Source: Auanema rhodensis (Eukaryota > Nematoda > Chromadorea > Rhabditida > Rhabditidae). From it: 64,000 nt of DNA. The notes under the pieces are model-generated. The model was not told where the DNA came from, did not search any database, and worked only from the letters and a program-made list of their open reading frames with translations. The position numbers were made by a program, and so were the translations under genes. Location: NCBI GenBank assembly GCA_964057225.1, contig OZ059898.1, forward strand, positions 2,976,001 to 3,040,000. Direction: 5' to 3'. Below, piece after piece: positions 12,802 through 23,538 of the stretch; the first letter of the stretch is position 1; each line of letters starts with the position of its first letter.

Positions 12802-12851
12802 AACATTGCTTCCAAAAACATTGCTCAACATTGCTTCCAAAAACATTTTGA
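12802..12851. repeat. Left inversion junction with 25-bp duplication
   Basis: The + oriented array stops at offset 168 (GAAGAATTAAC) and continues directly into - oriented satellite (ATTGCTTCC). The bases AAC at 12802-12804 fit both sides, so there is 3-bp microhomology. AACATTGCTTCCAAAAACAT then occurs twice, starting at 12802 and 12827, a 25-bp tandem duplication that no other unit has. Microhomology plus a short templated duplication is what replication-template switching or end joining commonly leaves. Confidence 0.9.
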
Positions 12852-15139
12852 CAAAAATTTTTTCGAAAAATTTCAAAATAATTTAGCAAAAAGTAGATGT
12901 TTTTAGATTCCATTTTTCAAGGCAAAGACGATAGACAATGTTATTCAACGAAAAAGTTAATTCTTCAGGGTGAAAATCGAGGATATAAGTGTGAACTTAT
13001 ATCAGTTGATATCTCGGTGCATTTTTAAGCTAGCGCAAATCTGATAACACAGATCGACGCAGCTTAAAAATCCGCATCGAATGCACTATACCACATTGAG
13101 AAACGCTTGATACAAAAATTAGTTATGATCGTTTGAAAAATGATGCATTAGTGTATGTTGAGTTTCCATGTACACTCAACATTGCTTCCAAAAACATTTT
13201 GACAAAAATTTTTTCGAAAAATTTCAAAATAATTTAGCAAAAAGTAGATGTTTTTAGATTCCTTTTTTCAAGGCAAAGACGATGGACAATGTTATTCAAC
13301 GAAAAAATTATTTCTTCAGGGTGAAAATCGAGGATATAAGTGTGAACTTGTATCAGTTGATATCTCGGTGCATTTTTAAGCTAGCGCAAATCTGATAACA
13401 CAGATCGACGCAGCTTAAAAATCCGCATCGAATGCACTATACTACATTGAGAAAAACTTGATACAAAAATTAGTTATGATCGTTTGAAAAATGATGCATT
13501 AGTGTATGTTGAGTTTCCATGTACACTCAACATTGCTTCCAAAAACATTTTGACAAAAATGTTTTCGAAAAATTTCAAAATAATTTAGCAAAAAGTAGAT
13601 GTTTTTAGATTCCATTTTTCAAGGCAAAGACGATAGACAATGTTATTCAACGAAAAAGTTAATTCTTCAGGGTGAAAATCGAGGATATAAGTGTGAACTT
13701 ATATCAGTTGATATCTCGGTGCATTTTTAAGCTAGCGCAAATCTGATAACACAGATCGACGCAGCTTAAAAATCCGCATCGAATGCACTATACTACATTG
13801 AGAAAAGCTTAATACAAAAATTAGTTATGATCGTTTGAAAAATGATGCATTAGTGTATGTTGAGTTTCCATGTACACTCAACATTGCTTCCAAAAACATT
13901 TTGACAAAAATTTTTTCGAAAAATTTCAAAATAATTTAGCAAAAAGTAGATGTTTTTAAATTCCTTTTTCATGTACACTCAACACTGCTTCCAAAAACAT
14001 TTTGACAAAAATTTTTTCGAAAAATTTCAAAATAATTTAGGAAAAAGTAGATGTTTTTAGGATCCTTTTTTCAAGGCAAAGACGATGGACAATGTTATTC
14101 AACGAAAAAATTATTTCTTCAGGGTGAAAATCGAGGATATAAGTGTGAACTTGTATCAGTTGATATCTCGGTGCATTTTTAAGCTAGCGCAAATCTGATA
14201 ACACAGATCGACGCAGCTTAAAAATCCGCATCGAATGCACTATACTACATTGAAAAACGCTTAATACAAAAATTAGTTATGATCGTTTTAAAAATGATGC
14301 ATTAGTGTATGTTGAGTTTCCATGTACACTCAACACTGCTTCCAAAAACATTTTGACAAAAATTTTTTCGAAAAATTTCAAAATAATTTAGTAAAAAGTA
14401 GATGTTTTTAGGATCCTTTTTTCAAGGCAAAGACGATGGACAATGTTATTCAACGAAAAAATTATTTCTTCAGGGTGAAAATCGAGGATATAAGTGTGAA
14501 CTTGTATCAATTGATATCTCGGTGCATTTTTAAGCTAGCGCAAATCTGATAACACAGATCGACGCAGCTTAAAAATCCGCATCGAATGCACTATACTACA
14601 TTGAGAAAAACTTGATACAAAAATTAGTTATGATCGTTTGAAAAATGATGCATTAGTGTATGTTGAGTTTCCATGTACACTCAACATTGCTTCCAAAAAC
14701 ATTTTGACAAAAATTTTTTCGAAAAATTTCAAAATAATTTACCAAAAAGTAGATGTTTTTAGATTCCATTTTTCAAGGCAAAGACGATAGACAATGTTAT
14801 TCAACGAAAAAGTTAATTCTTCAGGGTGAAAATCGAGGATATAAGTGTGAACTTATATCAGTTGATATCTCGGTGCATTTTTAAGCTAGCGCAAATCTGA
14901 TAACACAGATCGACGCAGCTTAAAAATCCGCATCGAATGCACTATACTACATTGAGAGAAGCTTAATACAAAAATTAGTTATGATCGTTTGAAAAATGAT
15001 GCATTAGTGTATGTTGAGTTTCCATGTACACTCAACATTGCTTCCAAAAACATTTTGACAAAAATTTTTTCGAAAAATTTCAAAATAATTTAGCAAAAAG
15101 TAGATGTTTTTAGATTCCATTTTTCAAGGCAAAGACGAT
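12805..15139 (-). repeat. Inverted satellite block of 2335 bp
   Basis: All sequence here is the reverse complement of the monomer. Read in its own direction it contains: a 160-bp partial (15139 to 14980); full units starting at 14979 and 14628; a 452-bp fused unit (14277 to 13826); full units starting at 13825 and 13474; and a 319-bp partial (13123 to 12805). The lengths sum to 2335. The unit at 14628 and the head of 14277 carry GGATCC, AGCAGTG and TTTTTAAAACG, markers otherwise confined to 17572-21432. The units at 13474 and 13123 resemble 11584 and 11935 on the left. It may be a simple inversion or an inverted duplicate; an assembly error also cannot be excluded. Confidence 0.93.
13826..14277 (-). 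repeat. Fused monomer with 250-bp internal deletion
   Basis: Landmark TACACTCAAC occurs at 13873 and again at 13974, 101 bp apart instead of 351. In the repeat's own direction the unit runs from offset 1 to about 307 (GTGTACATG), then jumps to about offset 206 of another unit (GAAAAAGGAAT) and runs to its end. The bases TG can be assigned to either side. The first part is the GGATCC/TTTCCTA subtype, and the second is an A212 unit with a private GAATTT change. This is the only large deletion in the window, and it lies inside the inversion. Confidence 0.9.
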
Positions 15140-15150
15140 CAATGTAGTAT
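15130..15150. other. Right inversion junction
   Basis: The - oriented satellite ends in AAAGACGAT (15139) and + oriented satellite resumes at offset 26 with CAATGTAGT (15140). Only about one base of microhomology (T) is evident. Both orientations contain a CAATGT string near here, so local similarity may have guided the joining. The phase of the right-hand array is set here: virtual unit start 15115. Confidence 0.9.
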
Positions 15151-17220
15151 AGTGCATTCGATGCGGATTTTTAAGCTGCGTCGATCTGTGTTATCAGATT
15201 TGCGCTAGCTTAAAAATGCACCGAGATATCAACTGATACAAGTTCACACTTATATCCTCGATTTTCACCCTGAAGAAATAATTTTTTCGTTGAATAACAT
15301 TGTCCATCGTCTTTGCCTTGAAAAAAGGATTCTAAAAACATCTACTTTTTGCTATATTATTTTGAAATTTTTCGAAAAAATTTTTGTCAAAATGTTTTTG
15401 GAAGCAATGTTGAGTGTACATGGAAACTCAACATACACTAATGCATCATTTTTCAAACGATCATAACTAATTTTTGTATCAAGCGTTTCTCAATGTAGTA
15501 TAGTGCATTCGATGCGGATTTTTAAGCTGCGTCGATCTATGTTATCAGATTTGCGCTAGCTTAAAAATGCACCGAGATATCAACTGATATAAGTTCACAC
15601 TTATATCCTCGATTTTCACCCTGAAGAATTAATTTTTTCGTTGAATAACATTGTCCATCGTCTTTGCCTTGAAAAAAGGATTCTAAAAACATCTACTTTT
15701 TGCTAAATTATTTTGAAATTTTTCGAAAAAATTTTTGTCAAAATGTTTTTGGAAGCAATGTTGAGTGTACATGGAAACTCAACATACACTAATGCATCAT
15801 TTTTCAAACGATCATAACTAATTTTTGTATAAAGCGTTTCTCAATGTAGTATAGTGCATTCGATGCGGATTTTTAAGCTGCGTCGATCTATGTTATCAGA
15901 TTTGCGCTAGCTTAAAAATGCACCGAGATATCAACTGATATAAGTTCACACTTATATCCTCGATTTTCACCCTGAAGAATTAATTTTTTCGTTGAATAAC
16001 ATTGTCCATCGTCTTTGCCTTGAAAAATGGAATCTAAAAACATCTACTTTTTGCTAAATTATTTTGAAATTTTTCGAAAAAATTTTTGTCAAAATGTTTT
16101 TGGAAGCAATGTTGAGTGTACATGGAAACTCAACATACACTAATGCATCATTTTTCAAACGATCATAACTAATTTTTGTATTAAGCTTTTCTCAATGTAG
16201 TATAGTGCATTCGATGCGGATTTTTAAGCTGCGTCGATCTGTGTTATCAGATTTGCGCTAGCTTAAAAATGCACCGAGATATCAACTGATATAAGTTCAC
16301 ACTTATATCCTCGATTTTCACCCTGAAGAATTAACTTTTTCGTTGAATAACATTGTCTATCGTCTTTGCCTTGAAAAATGGAATCTAAAAACATCTACTT
16401 TTTGCTAAATTATTTTGAAATTTTTCGAAAAAATTTTTGTCAAAATGTTTTTGGAAGCAATGTTGAGTGTACATGGAAACTCAACATACACTAATGCATC
16501 ATTTTTCAAACGATCATAACTAATTTTTGTATTAAGCTTTTCTCAATGTAGTATAGTGCATTCGATGCGGATTTTTAAGCTGCGTCGATCTGTGTTATCA
16601 GATTTGCGCTAGCTTAAAAATGCACCGAGATATCAACTGATATAAGTTCACACTTATATCCTCGATTTTCACCCTGAAGAATTAACTTTTTCGTTGAATA
16701 ACATTGTCTATCGTCTTTGCCTTGAAAAATGGAATCTAAAAACATCTACTTTTTGCTAAATTATTTTGAAATTTTTCGAAAAAATTTTTGTCAAAATGTT
16801 TTTGGAAGCAATGTTGAGTGTACATGGAAACTCAACATACACTAATGCATCATTTTTCAAACGATCATAACTAATTTTTGTATCAAGCGTTTCTCAATGT
16901 AGTATAGTGCATTCGATGCGGATTTTTAAGCTGCGTCGATCTATGTTATCAGATTTGCGCTAGCTTAAAAATGCACCGAGATATCAACTGATATAAGTTC
17001 ACACTTATATCCTCGATTTTCACCCTGAAGAATTAATTTTTTCGTTGAATAACATTGTCCATCGTCTTTGCCTTGAAAAATGGAATCTAAAAACATCTAC
17101 TTTTTGCTAAATTATTTTGAAATTTTTCGAAAAAATTTTTGTCAAAATGTTTTTGGAAGCAATGTTGAGTGTACATGGAAACTCAACATACACTAATGCA
17201 TCATTTTTCAAACGATCATA
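15140..17220 (+). repeat. Satellite block between inversion and 7-mer HOR
   Basis: A 326-bp partial unit is followed by full units at 15466, 15817, 16168, 16519 and 16870. The first has GATACAAG, GAAATAATT, GGATTCT and GCTATATTA. Units 15466, 15817 and 16870 share GATCTATG with the left-arm unit at 11935, which links the two sides of the inversion. Units 16168 and 16519 are plain subtype A. Confidence 0.9.
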
Positions 17221-19677
17221 ACTAATTTTTGTATTAAGCTTTTCTCAATGTAGTATAGTGCATTCGATGCGGATTTTTAAGCTGCGTCGATCTGTGTTAT
17301 CAGATTTGCGCTAGCTTAAAAATGCACCGAGATATCAACTGATATAAGTTCACACTTATATCCTCGATTTTCACCCTGAAGAATTAACTTTTTCGTTGAA
17401 TAACATTGTCCATCGTCTTTGCCTTGAAAAAAGGAATCTAAAAACATCTACTTTTTGCTAAATTATTTTGAAATTTTTCGAAAAAATTTTTGTCAAAATG
17501 TTTTTGGAAGCAATGTTGAGTGTACATGGAAACTCAACATACACTAATGCATCATTTTTTAAACGATCATAACTAATTTTTGTATCAAGTTTTTCTCAAT
17601 GTAGTATAGTGCATTCGATGCGGATTTTTAAGCTGCGTCGATCTGTGTTATCAGATTTGCGCTAGCTTAAAAATGCACCGAGATATCAACTGATACAAGT
17701 TCACACTTATATCCTCGATTTTCACCCTGAAGAAATAATTTTTTCGTTGAATAACATTGTCCATCGTCTTTGCCTTGAAAAAAGGATCCTAAAAACATCT
17801 ACTTTTTACTAAATTATTTTGAAATTTTTCGAAAAAATTTTTGTCAAAATGTTTTTGGAAGCAGTGTTGAGTGTACATGGAAACTCAACATACACTAATG
17901 CATCATTTTTAAAACGATCATAACTAATTTTTGTATTAAGCGTTTTTCAATGTAGTATAGTGCATTCGATGCGGATTTTTAAGCTGCGTCGATCTGTGTT
18001 ATCAGATTTGCGCTAGCTTAAAAATGCACCGAGATATCAACTGATACAAGTTCACACTTATATCCTCGATTTTCACCCTGAAGAAATAATTTTTTCGTTG
18101 AATAACATTGTCCATCGTCTTTGCCTTGAAAAAAGGATCCTAAAAACATCTACTTTTTCCTAAATTATTTTGAAATTTTTCGAAAAAATTTTTGTCAAAA
18201 TGTTTTTGGAAGCAGTGTTGAGTGTACATGGAAACTCAACATACACTAATGCATCATTTTTAAAACGATCATAACTAATTTTTGTATTAAGCGTTTCTCA
18301 ATGTAGTATAGTGCATTCGATGCGGATTTTTAAGCTGCGTCGATCTGTGTTATCAGATTTGCGCTAGCTTAAAAATGCACCGAGATATCAACTGATACAA
18401 GTTCACACTTATATCCTCGATTTTCACCCTGAAGAAATAATTTTTTCGTTGAATAACATTGTCCATCGTCTTTGCCTTGAAAAAAGGATCCTAAAAACAT
18501 CTACTTTTTACTAAATTATTTTGAAATTTTTCGAAAAAATTTTTGTCAAAATGTTTTTGGAAGCAGTGTTGAGTGTACATGGAAACTCAACATACACTAA
18601 TGCATCATTTTTAAAACGATCATAACTAATTTTTGTATTAAGCGTTTTTCAATGTAGTATAGTGCATTCGATGCGGATTTTTAAGCTGCGTCGATCTGTG
18701 TTATCAGATTTGCGCTAGCTTAAAAATGCACCGAGATATCAACTGATACAAGTTCACACTTATATCCTCGATTTTCACCCTGAAGAATTAATTTTTTCGT
18801 TGAATAACATTGTCCATCGTCTTTGCCTTGAAAAAAGGAATCTAAAAACATCTACTTTTTGCTAAATTATTTTGAAATTTTTCGAAAAAATTTTTGTCAA
18901 AATGTTTTTGGAAGCAATGTTGAGTGTACATGGAAACTCAACATACACTAATGCATCATTTTTCAAACGATCATAACTAATTTTTGTATCAAGTTTTTCT
19001 CAATGTAGTATAGTGCATTCGATGCGGATTTTTAAGCTGCGTCGATCTGTGTTATCAGATTTGCGCTAGCTTGAAAATGCACCGAGATATCAACTGATAT
19101 AAGTTCACACTTATATCCTCGATTTTCACCCTGAAGAATTAATTTTTTCGTTGAATAACATTGTCCATCGTCTTTGCCTTGAAAAATGGAATCTAAAAAC
19201 ATCTACTTTTTGCTAAATTATTTTGAAATTTTTCGAAAAAATTTTTGTCAAAATGTTTTTGGAAGCAATGTTGAGTGTACATGGAAACTCAACATACACT
19301 AATGCATCATTTTTCAAACGATCATATTTAATTTTTGTATTAAGCTTTTCTCAATGTAGTATAGTGCATTCGATGCGGATTTTTAAGCTGCGTCGATCTG
19401 TGTTATCAGATTTGCGCTAGCTTAAAAATGCACCGAGATATCAACTGATATAAGTTCACACTTATATCCTCGATTTTCACCCTGAAGAATTAACTTTTTC
19501 GTTGAATAACATTGTCCATCGTCTTTGCCTTGAAAAATGGAATCTAAAAACATCTACTTTTTGCTAAATTATTTTGAAATTTTTCGAAAAAATTTTTGTC
19601 AAAATGTTTTTGGAAGCAATGTTGAGTGTACATGGAAACTCAACATACACTAATGCATCATTTTTCAAACGATCATA
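17221..19677 (+). repeat. Seven-monomer higher-order repeat, copy 1 (2457 bp)
   Basis: Units start at 17221, 17572, 17923, 18274, 18625, 18976 and 19327. The first ends in CATTTTTTAAACG. The next three carry GATACAAG, GAAATAATT, GGATCC, AGCAGTG and TTTTTAAAACG, with TTTACTA, TTTCCTA and TTTACTA in turn. The sixth ends in ATCATATTTAATT. The order recurs exactly seven monomers downstream. Copies 1 and 2 agree closely over the first four units, while the last three have partly exchanged subtypes. Confidence 0.88.
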
Positions 19678-22134
19678 ACTAATTTTTGTATTAAGCTTTT
19701 CTCAATGTAGTATAGTGCATTCGATGCGGATTTTTAAGCTGCGTCGATCTGTGTTATCAGATTTGCGCTAGCTTAAAAATGCACCGAGATATCAACTGAT
19801 ATAAGTTCACACTTATATCCTCGATTTTCACCCTGAAGAATTAACTTTTTCGTTGAATAACATTGTCCATCGTCTTTGCCTTGAAAAAAGGAATCTAAAA
19901 ACATCTACTTTTTGCTAAATTATTTTGAAATTTTTCGAAAAAATTTTTGTCAAAATGTTTTTGGAAGCAATGTTGAGTGTACATGGAAACTCAACATACA
20001 CTAATGCATCATTTTTTAAACGATCATAACTAATTTTTGTATCAAGTTTTTCTCAATGTAGTATAGTGCATTCGATGCGGATTTTTAAGCTGCGTCGATC
20101 TGTGTTATCAGATTTGCGCTAGCTTAAAAATGCACCGAGATATCAACTGATACAAGTTCACACTTATATCCTCGATTTTCACCCTGAAGAAATAATTTTT
20201 TCGTTGAATAACATTGTCCATCGTCTTTGCCTTGAAAAAAGGATCCTAAAAACATCTACTTTTTACTAAATTATTTTGAAATTTTTCGAAAAAATTTTTG
20301 TCAAAATGTTTTTGGAAGCAGTGTTGAGTGTACATGGAAACTCAACATACACTAATGCATCATTTTTAAAACGATCATAACTAATTTTTGTATTAAGCGT
20401 TTTTCAATGTAGTATAGTGCATTCGATGCGGATTTTTAAGCTGCGTCGATCTGTGTTATCAGATTTGCGCTAGCTTAAAAATGCACCGAGATATCAACTG
20501 ATACAAGTTCACACTTATATCCTCGATTTTCACCCTGAAGAAATAATTTTTTTGTTGAATAACATTGTCCATCGTCTTTGCCTTGAAAAAAGGATCCTAA
20601 AAACATCTACTTTTTCCTAAATTATTTTGAAATTTTTCGAAAAAATTTTTGTCAAAATGTTTTTGGAAGCAGTGTTGAGTGTACATGGAAACTCAACATA
20701 CACTAATGCATCATTTTTAAAACGATCATAACTAATTTTTGTATTAAGCGTTTCTCAATGTAGTATAGTGCATTCGATGCGGATTTTTAAGCTGCGTCGA
20801 TCTGTGTTATCAGATTTGCGCTAGCTTAAAAATGCACCGAGATATCAACTGATACAAGTTCACACTTATATCCTCGATTTTCACCCTGAAGAAATAATTT
20901 TTTCGTTGAATAACATTGTCCATCGTCTTTGCCTTGAAAAAAGGATCCTAAAAACATCTACTTTTTACTAAATTATTTTGAAATTTTTCGAAAAAATTTT
21001 TGTCAAAATGTTTTTGGAAGCAGTGTTGAGTGTACATGGAAACTCAACATACACTAATGCATCATTTTTAAAACGATCATAACTAATTTTTGTATTAAGC
21101 GTTTTTCAATGTAGTATAGTGCATTCGATGCGGATTTTTAAGCTGCGTCGATCTGTGTTATCAGATTTGCGCTAGCTTAAAAATGCACCGAGATATCAAC
21201 TGATACAAGTTCACACTTATATCCTCGATTTTCACCCTGAAGAAATAATTTTTTCGTTGAATAACATTGTCCATCGTCTTTGCCTTGAAAAAAGGATCCT
21301 AAAAACATCTACTTTTTCCTAAATTATTTTGAAATTTTTCGAAAAAATTTTTGTCAAAATGTTTTTGGAAGCAGTGTTGAGTGTACATGGAAACTCAACA
21401 TACACTAATGCATCATTTTTAAAACGATCATAACTAATTTTTGTATTAAGCGTTTCTCAATGTAGTATAGTGCATTCGATGCGGATTTTTAAGCTGCGTC
21501 GATCTGTGTTATCAGATTTGCGCTAGCTTAAAAATGCACCGAGATATCAACTGATATAAGTTCACACTTATATCCTCGATTTTCACCCTGAAGAAATAAT
21601 TTTTTCGTTGAATAACATTGTCCATCGTCTTTGCCTTGAAAAAAGGAATCTAAAAACATCTACTTTTTGCTAAATTATTTTGAAATTTTTCGAAAAAAGT
21701 TTTGTCAAAATGTTTTTGGAAGCAATGTTGAGTGTACATGGAAACTCAACATACACTAATGCATCATTTTTCAAACGATCATATTTAATTTTTGTATTAA
21801 GCTTTTCTCAATGTAGTATAGTGCATTCGATGCGGATTTTTAAGCTGCGTCGATCTGTGTTATCAGATTTGCGCTAGCTTAAAAATGCACCGAGATATCA
21901 ACTGATATAAGTTCACACTTATATCCTAGATTTTCACCCTGAAGAATTAACTTTTTCGTTGAATAACATTGTCTATCGTCTTTGCCTTGAAAAATGGAAT
22001 CTAAAAACATCTACTTTTTGCTAAATTATTTTGAAATTTTTCGAAAAAATTTTTGTCAAAATGTTTTTGGAAGCAATGTTGAGTGTACATGGAAACTCAA
22101 CATACACTAATGCATCATTTTTCAAACGATCATA
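19678..22134 (+). repeat. Seven-monomer higher-order repeat, copy 2 (2457 bp)
   Basis: Units 19678, 20029, 20380 and 20731 match 17221, 17572, 17923 and 18274. Unit 20380 has a CG to TG change (TTTTTTTGTTG). Unit 21082 is a further GGATCC/TTTCCTA unit, where copy 1 has a plain one. Unit 21433 ends in ATCATATTTAATT like 18976, but has a different head (GAAATAATT, GAAAAAAGTTTTG). Unit 21784 corresponds to 19327. Confidence 0.86.
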
Positions 22135-23538
22135 ACTAATTTTTTTATTAAGCTTTTCTCAATGTAGTATAGTGCATTCGATGCGGATTTTTAAGCTGCG
22201 TCGATCTGTGTTATCAGATTTGCGCTAGCTTAAAAATGCACCGAGATATCAACTGATATAAGTTCACACTTATATCCTCGATTTTCACCCTGAAGAATTA
22301 ATTTTTTCGTTGAATAACATTGTCCATCGTCTTTGCCTTGAAAAAAGGAATCTAAAAACATCTACTTTTTGCTAAATTATTTTGAAATTTTTCGAAAAAA
22401 TTTTTGTCAAAATGTTTTTGGAAGCAATGTTGAGTGTACATGGAAACTCAACATACACTAATGCATCATTTTTCAAACGATCATAACTAATTTTTGTATC
22501 AAGTTTTTCTCAATGTAGTATAGTGCATTCGATGCGGATTTTTAAGCTGCGTCGATCTGTGTTATCAGATTTGCGCTAGCTTAAAAATGCACCGAGATAT
22601 CAACTGATATAAGTTCACACTTATATCCTCGATTTTCACCCTGAAGAATTAATTTTTTCGTTGAATAACATTGTCCATCGTCTTTGCCTTGAAAAATGGA
22701 ATCTAAAAACATCTACTTTTTGCTAAATTATTTTGAAATTTTTCGAAAAAATTTTTGTCAAAATGTTTTTGGAAGCAATGTTGAGTGTACATGGAAACTC
22801 AACATACACTAATGCATCATTTTTCAAACGATCATATTTAATTTTTGTATTAAGCTTTTCTCAATGTAGTATAGTGCATTCGATGCGGATTTTTAAGCTG
22901 CGTCGATCTGTGTTATCAGATTTGCGCTAGCTTAAAAATGCACCGAGATATCAACTGATATAAGTTCACACTTATATCCTCGATTTTCACCCTGAAGAAT
23001 TAACTTTTTCGTTGAATAACATTGTCCATCGTCTTTGCCTTGAAAAATGGAATCTAAAAACATCTACTTTTTGCTAAATTATTTTGAAATTTTTCGAAAA
23101 AATTTTTGTCAAAATGTTTTTGGAAGCAATGTTGAGTGTACATGGAAACTCAACATACACTAATGCATCATTTTTCTAACGATCATAACTAATTTTTGTA
23201 TTAAGCTTTTCTCAATGTAGTATAGTGCATTCGATGCGGATTTTTAAGCTGCGTCGATCTGTGTTATCAGATTTGCGCTAGCTTAAAAATGCACCGAGAT
23301 ATCAACTGATATAAGTTCACACTTATATCCTCGATTTTCACCCTGAAGAATTAACTTTTTCGTTGAATAACATTGTCTATCGTCTTTGCCTTGAAAAATG
23401 GAATCTAAAAACATCTACTTTTTGCTAAATTATTTTGAAATTTTTCGAAAAAGTTTTTGTCAAAATGTTTTTGGAAGCAATGTTGAGTGTACATGGAAAC
23501 TCAACATACACTAATGCATCATTTTTCAAACGATCATA
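22135..23538 (+). repeat. Repeat of the HOR tail plus a subtype A unit
   Basis: Units 22135, 22486 and 22837 follow the same subtype order as 18625, 18976 and 19327, ten monomers (3510 bp) upstream, including the ATCATATTTAATT ending of the middle unit. Unit 22837 differs by TTCTAACG. Unit 23188 is subtype A with GAAAAAGTTTTTG, and leads into the next HOR family. Confidence 0.8.

Larger units (their letters stand above)
1..12804 (+). repeat. Left satellite block, 36 full monomers plus 168-bp partial
   Basis: Units start at 1 + 351k up to 12637, with no net insertion or deletion over 36 monomers. Two subtypes dominate. Subtype A has TAACTTTTTCG (C168), GTCTATCG (T191) and AAAAATGG (T212). Subtype B has AATTTTCTCG (C172), GTCCATCG and AAAAAAGG. 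B units start at 1, 703, 1054, 2809, 3160, 6670, 8776, 9829 and 10180, and I saw none to the right of the inversion. Near the right end, 11584 is a GATACAAG/GAAATAATT unit, and 11935 and 12286 carry CGTTTCTC in place of CTTTTCTC, which resembles the block beyond the inversion. The last unit breaks off at offset 168. Confidence 0.95.

Noticed and set aside
12805-15139. Inserted transposon with terminal inverted repeats
   Set aside because: The block is entirely satellite in reverse orientation, with no transposase, no target-site duplication and junctions at unrelated offsets (168 and 26).
19223-19420. 65-codon + strand open frame, also at 21680, 22733, 59221 and 59923
   Set aside because: It starts at TTG, lies wholly inside the satellite unit, exists only where a variant removes a stop codon, and shows no recognisable domain. 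It is a repeat by-product, not a gene.
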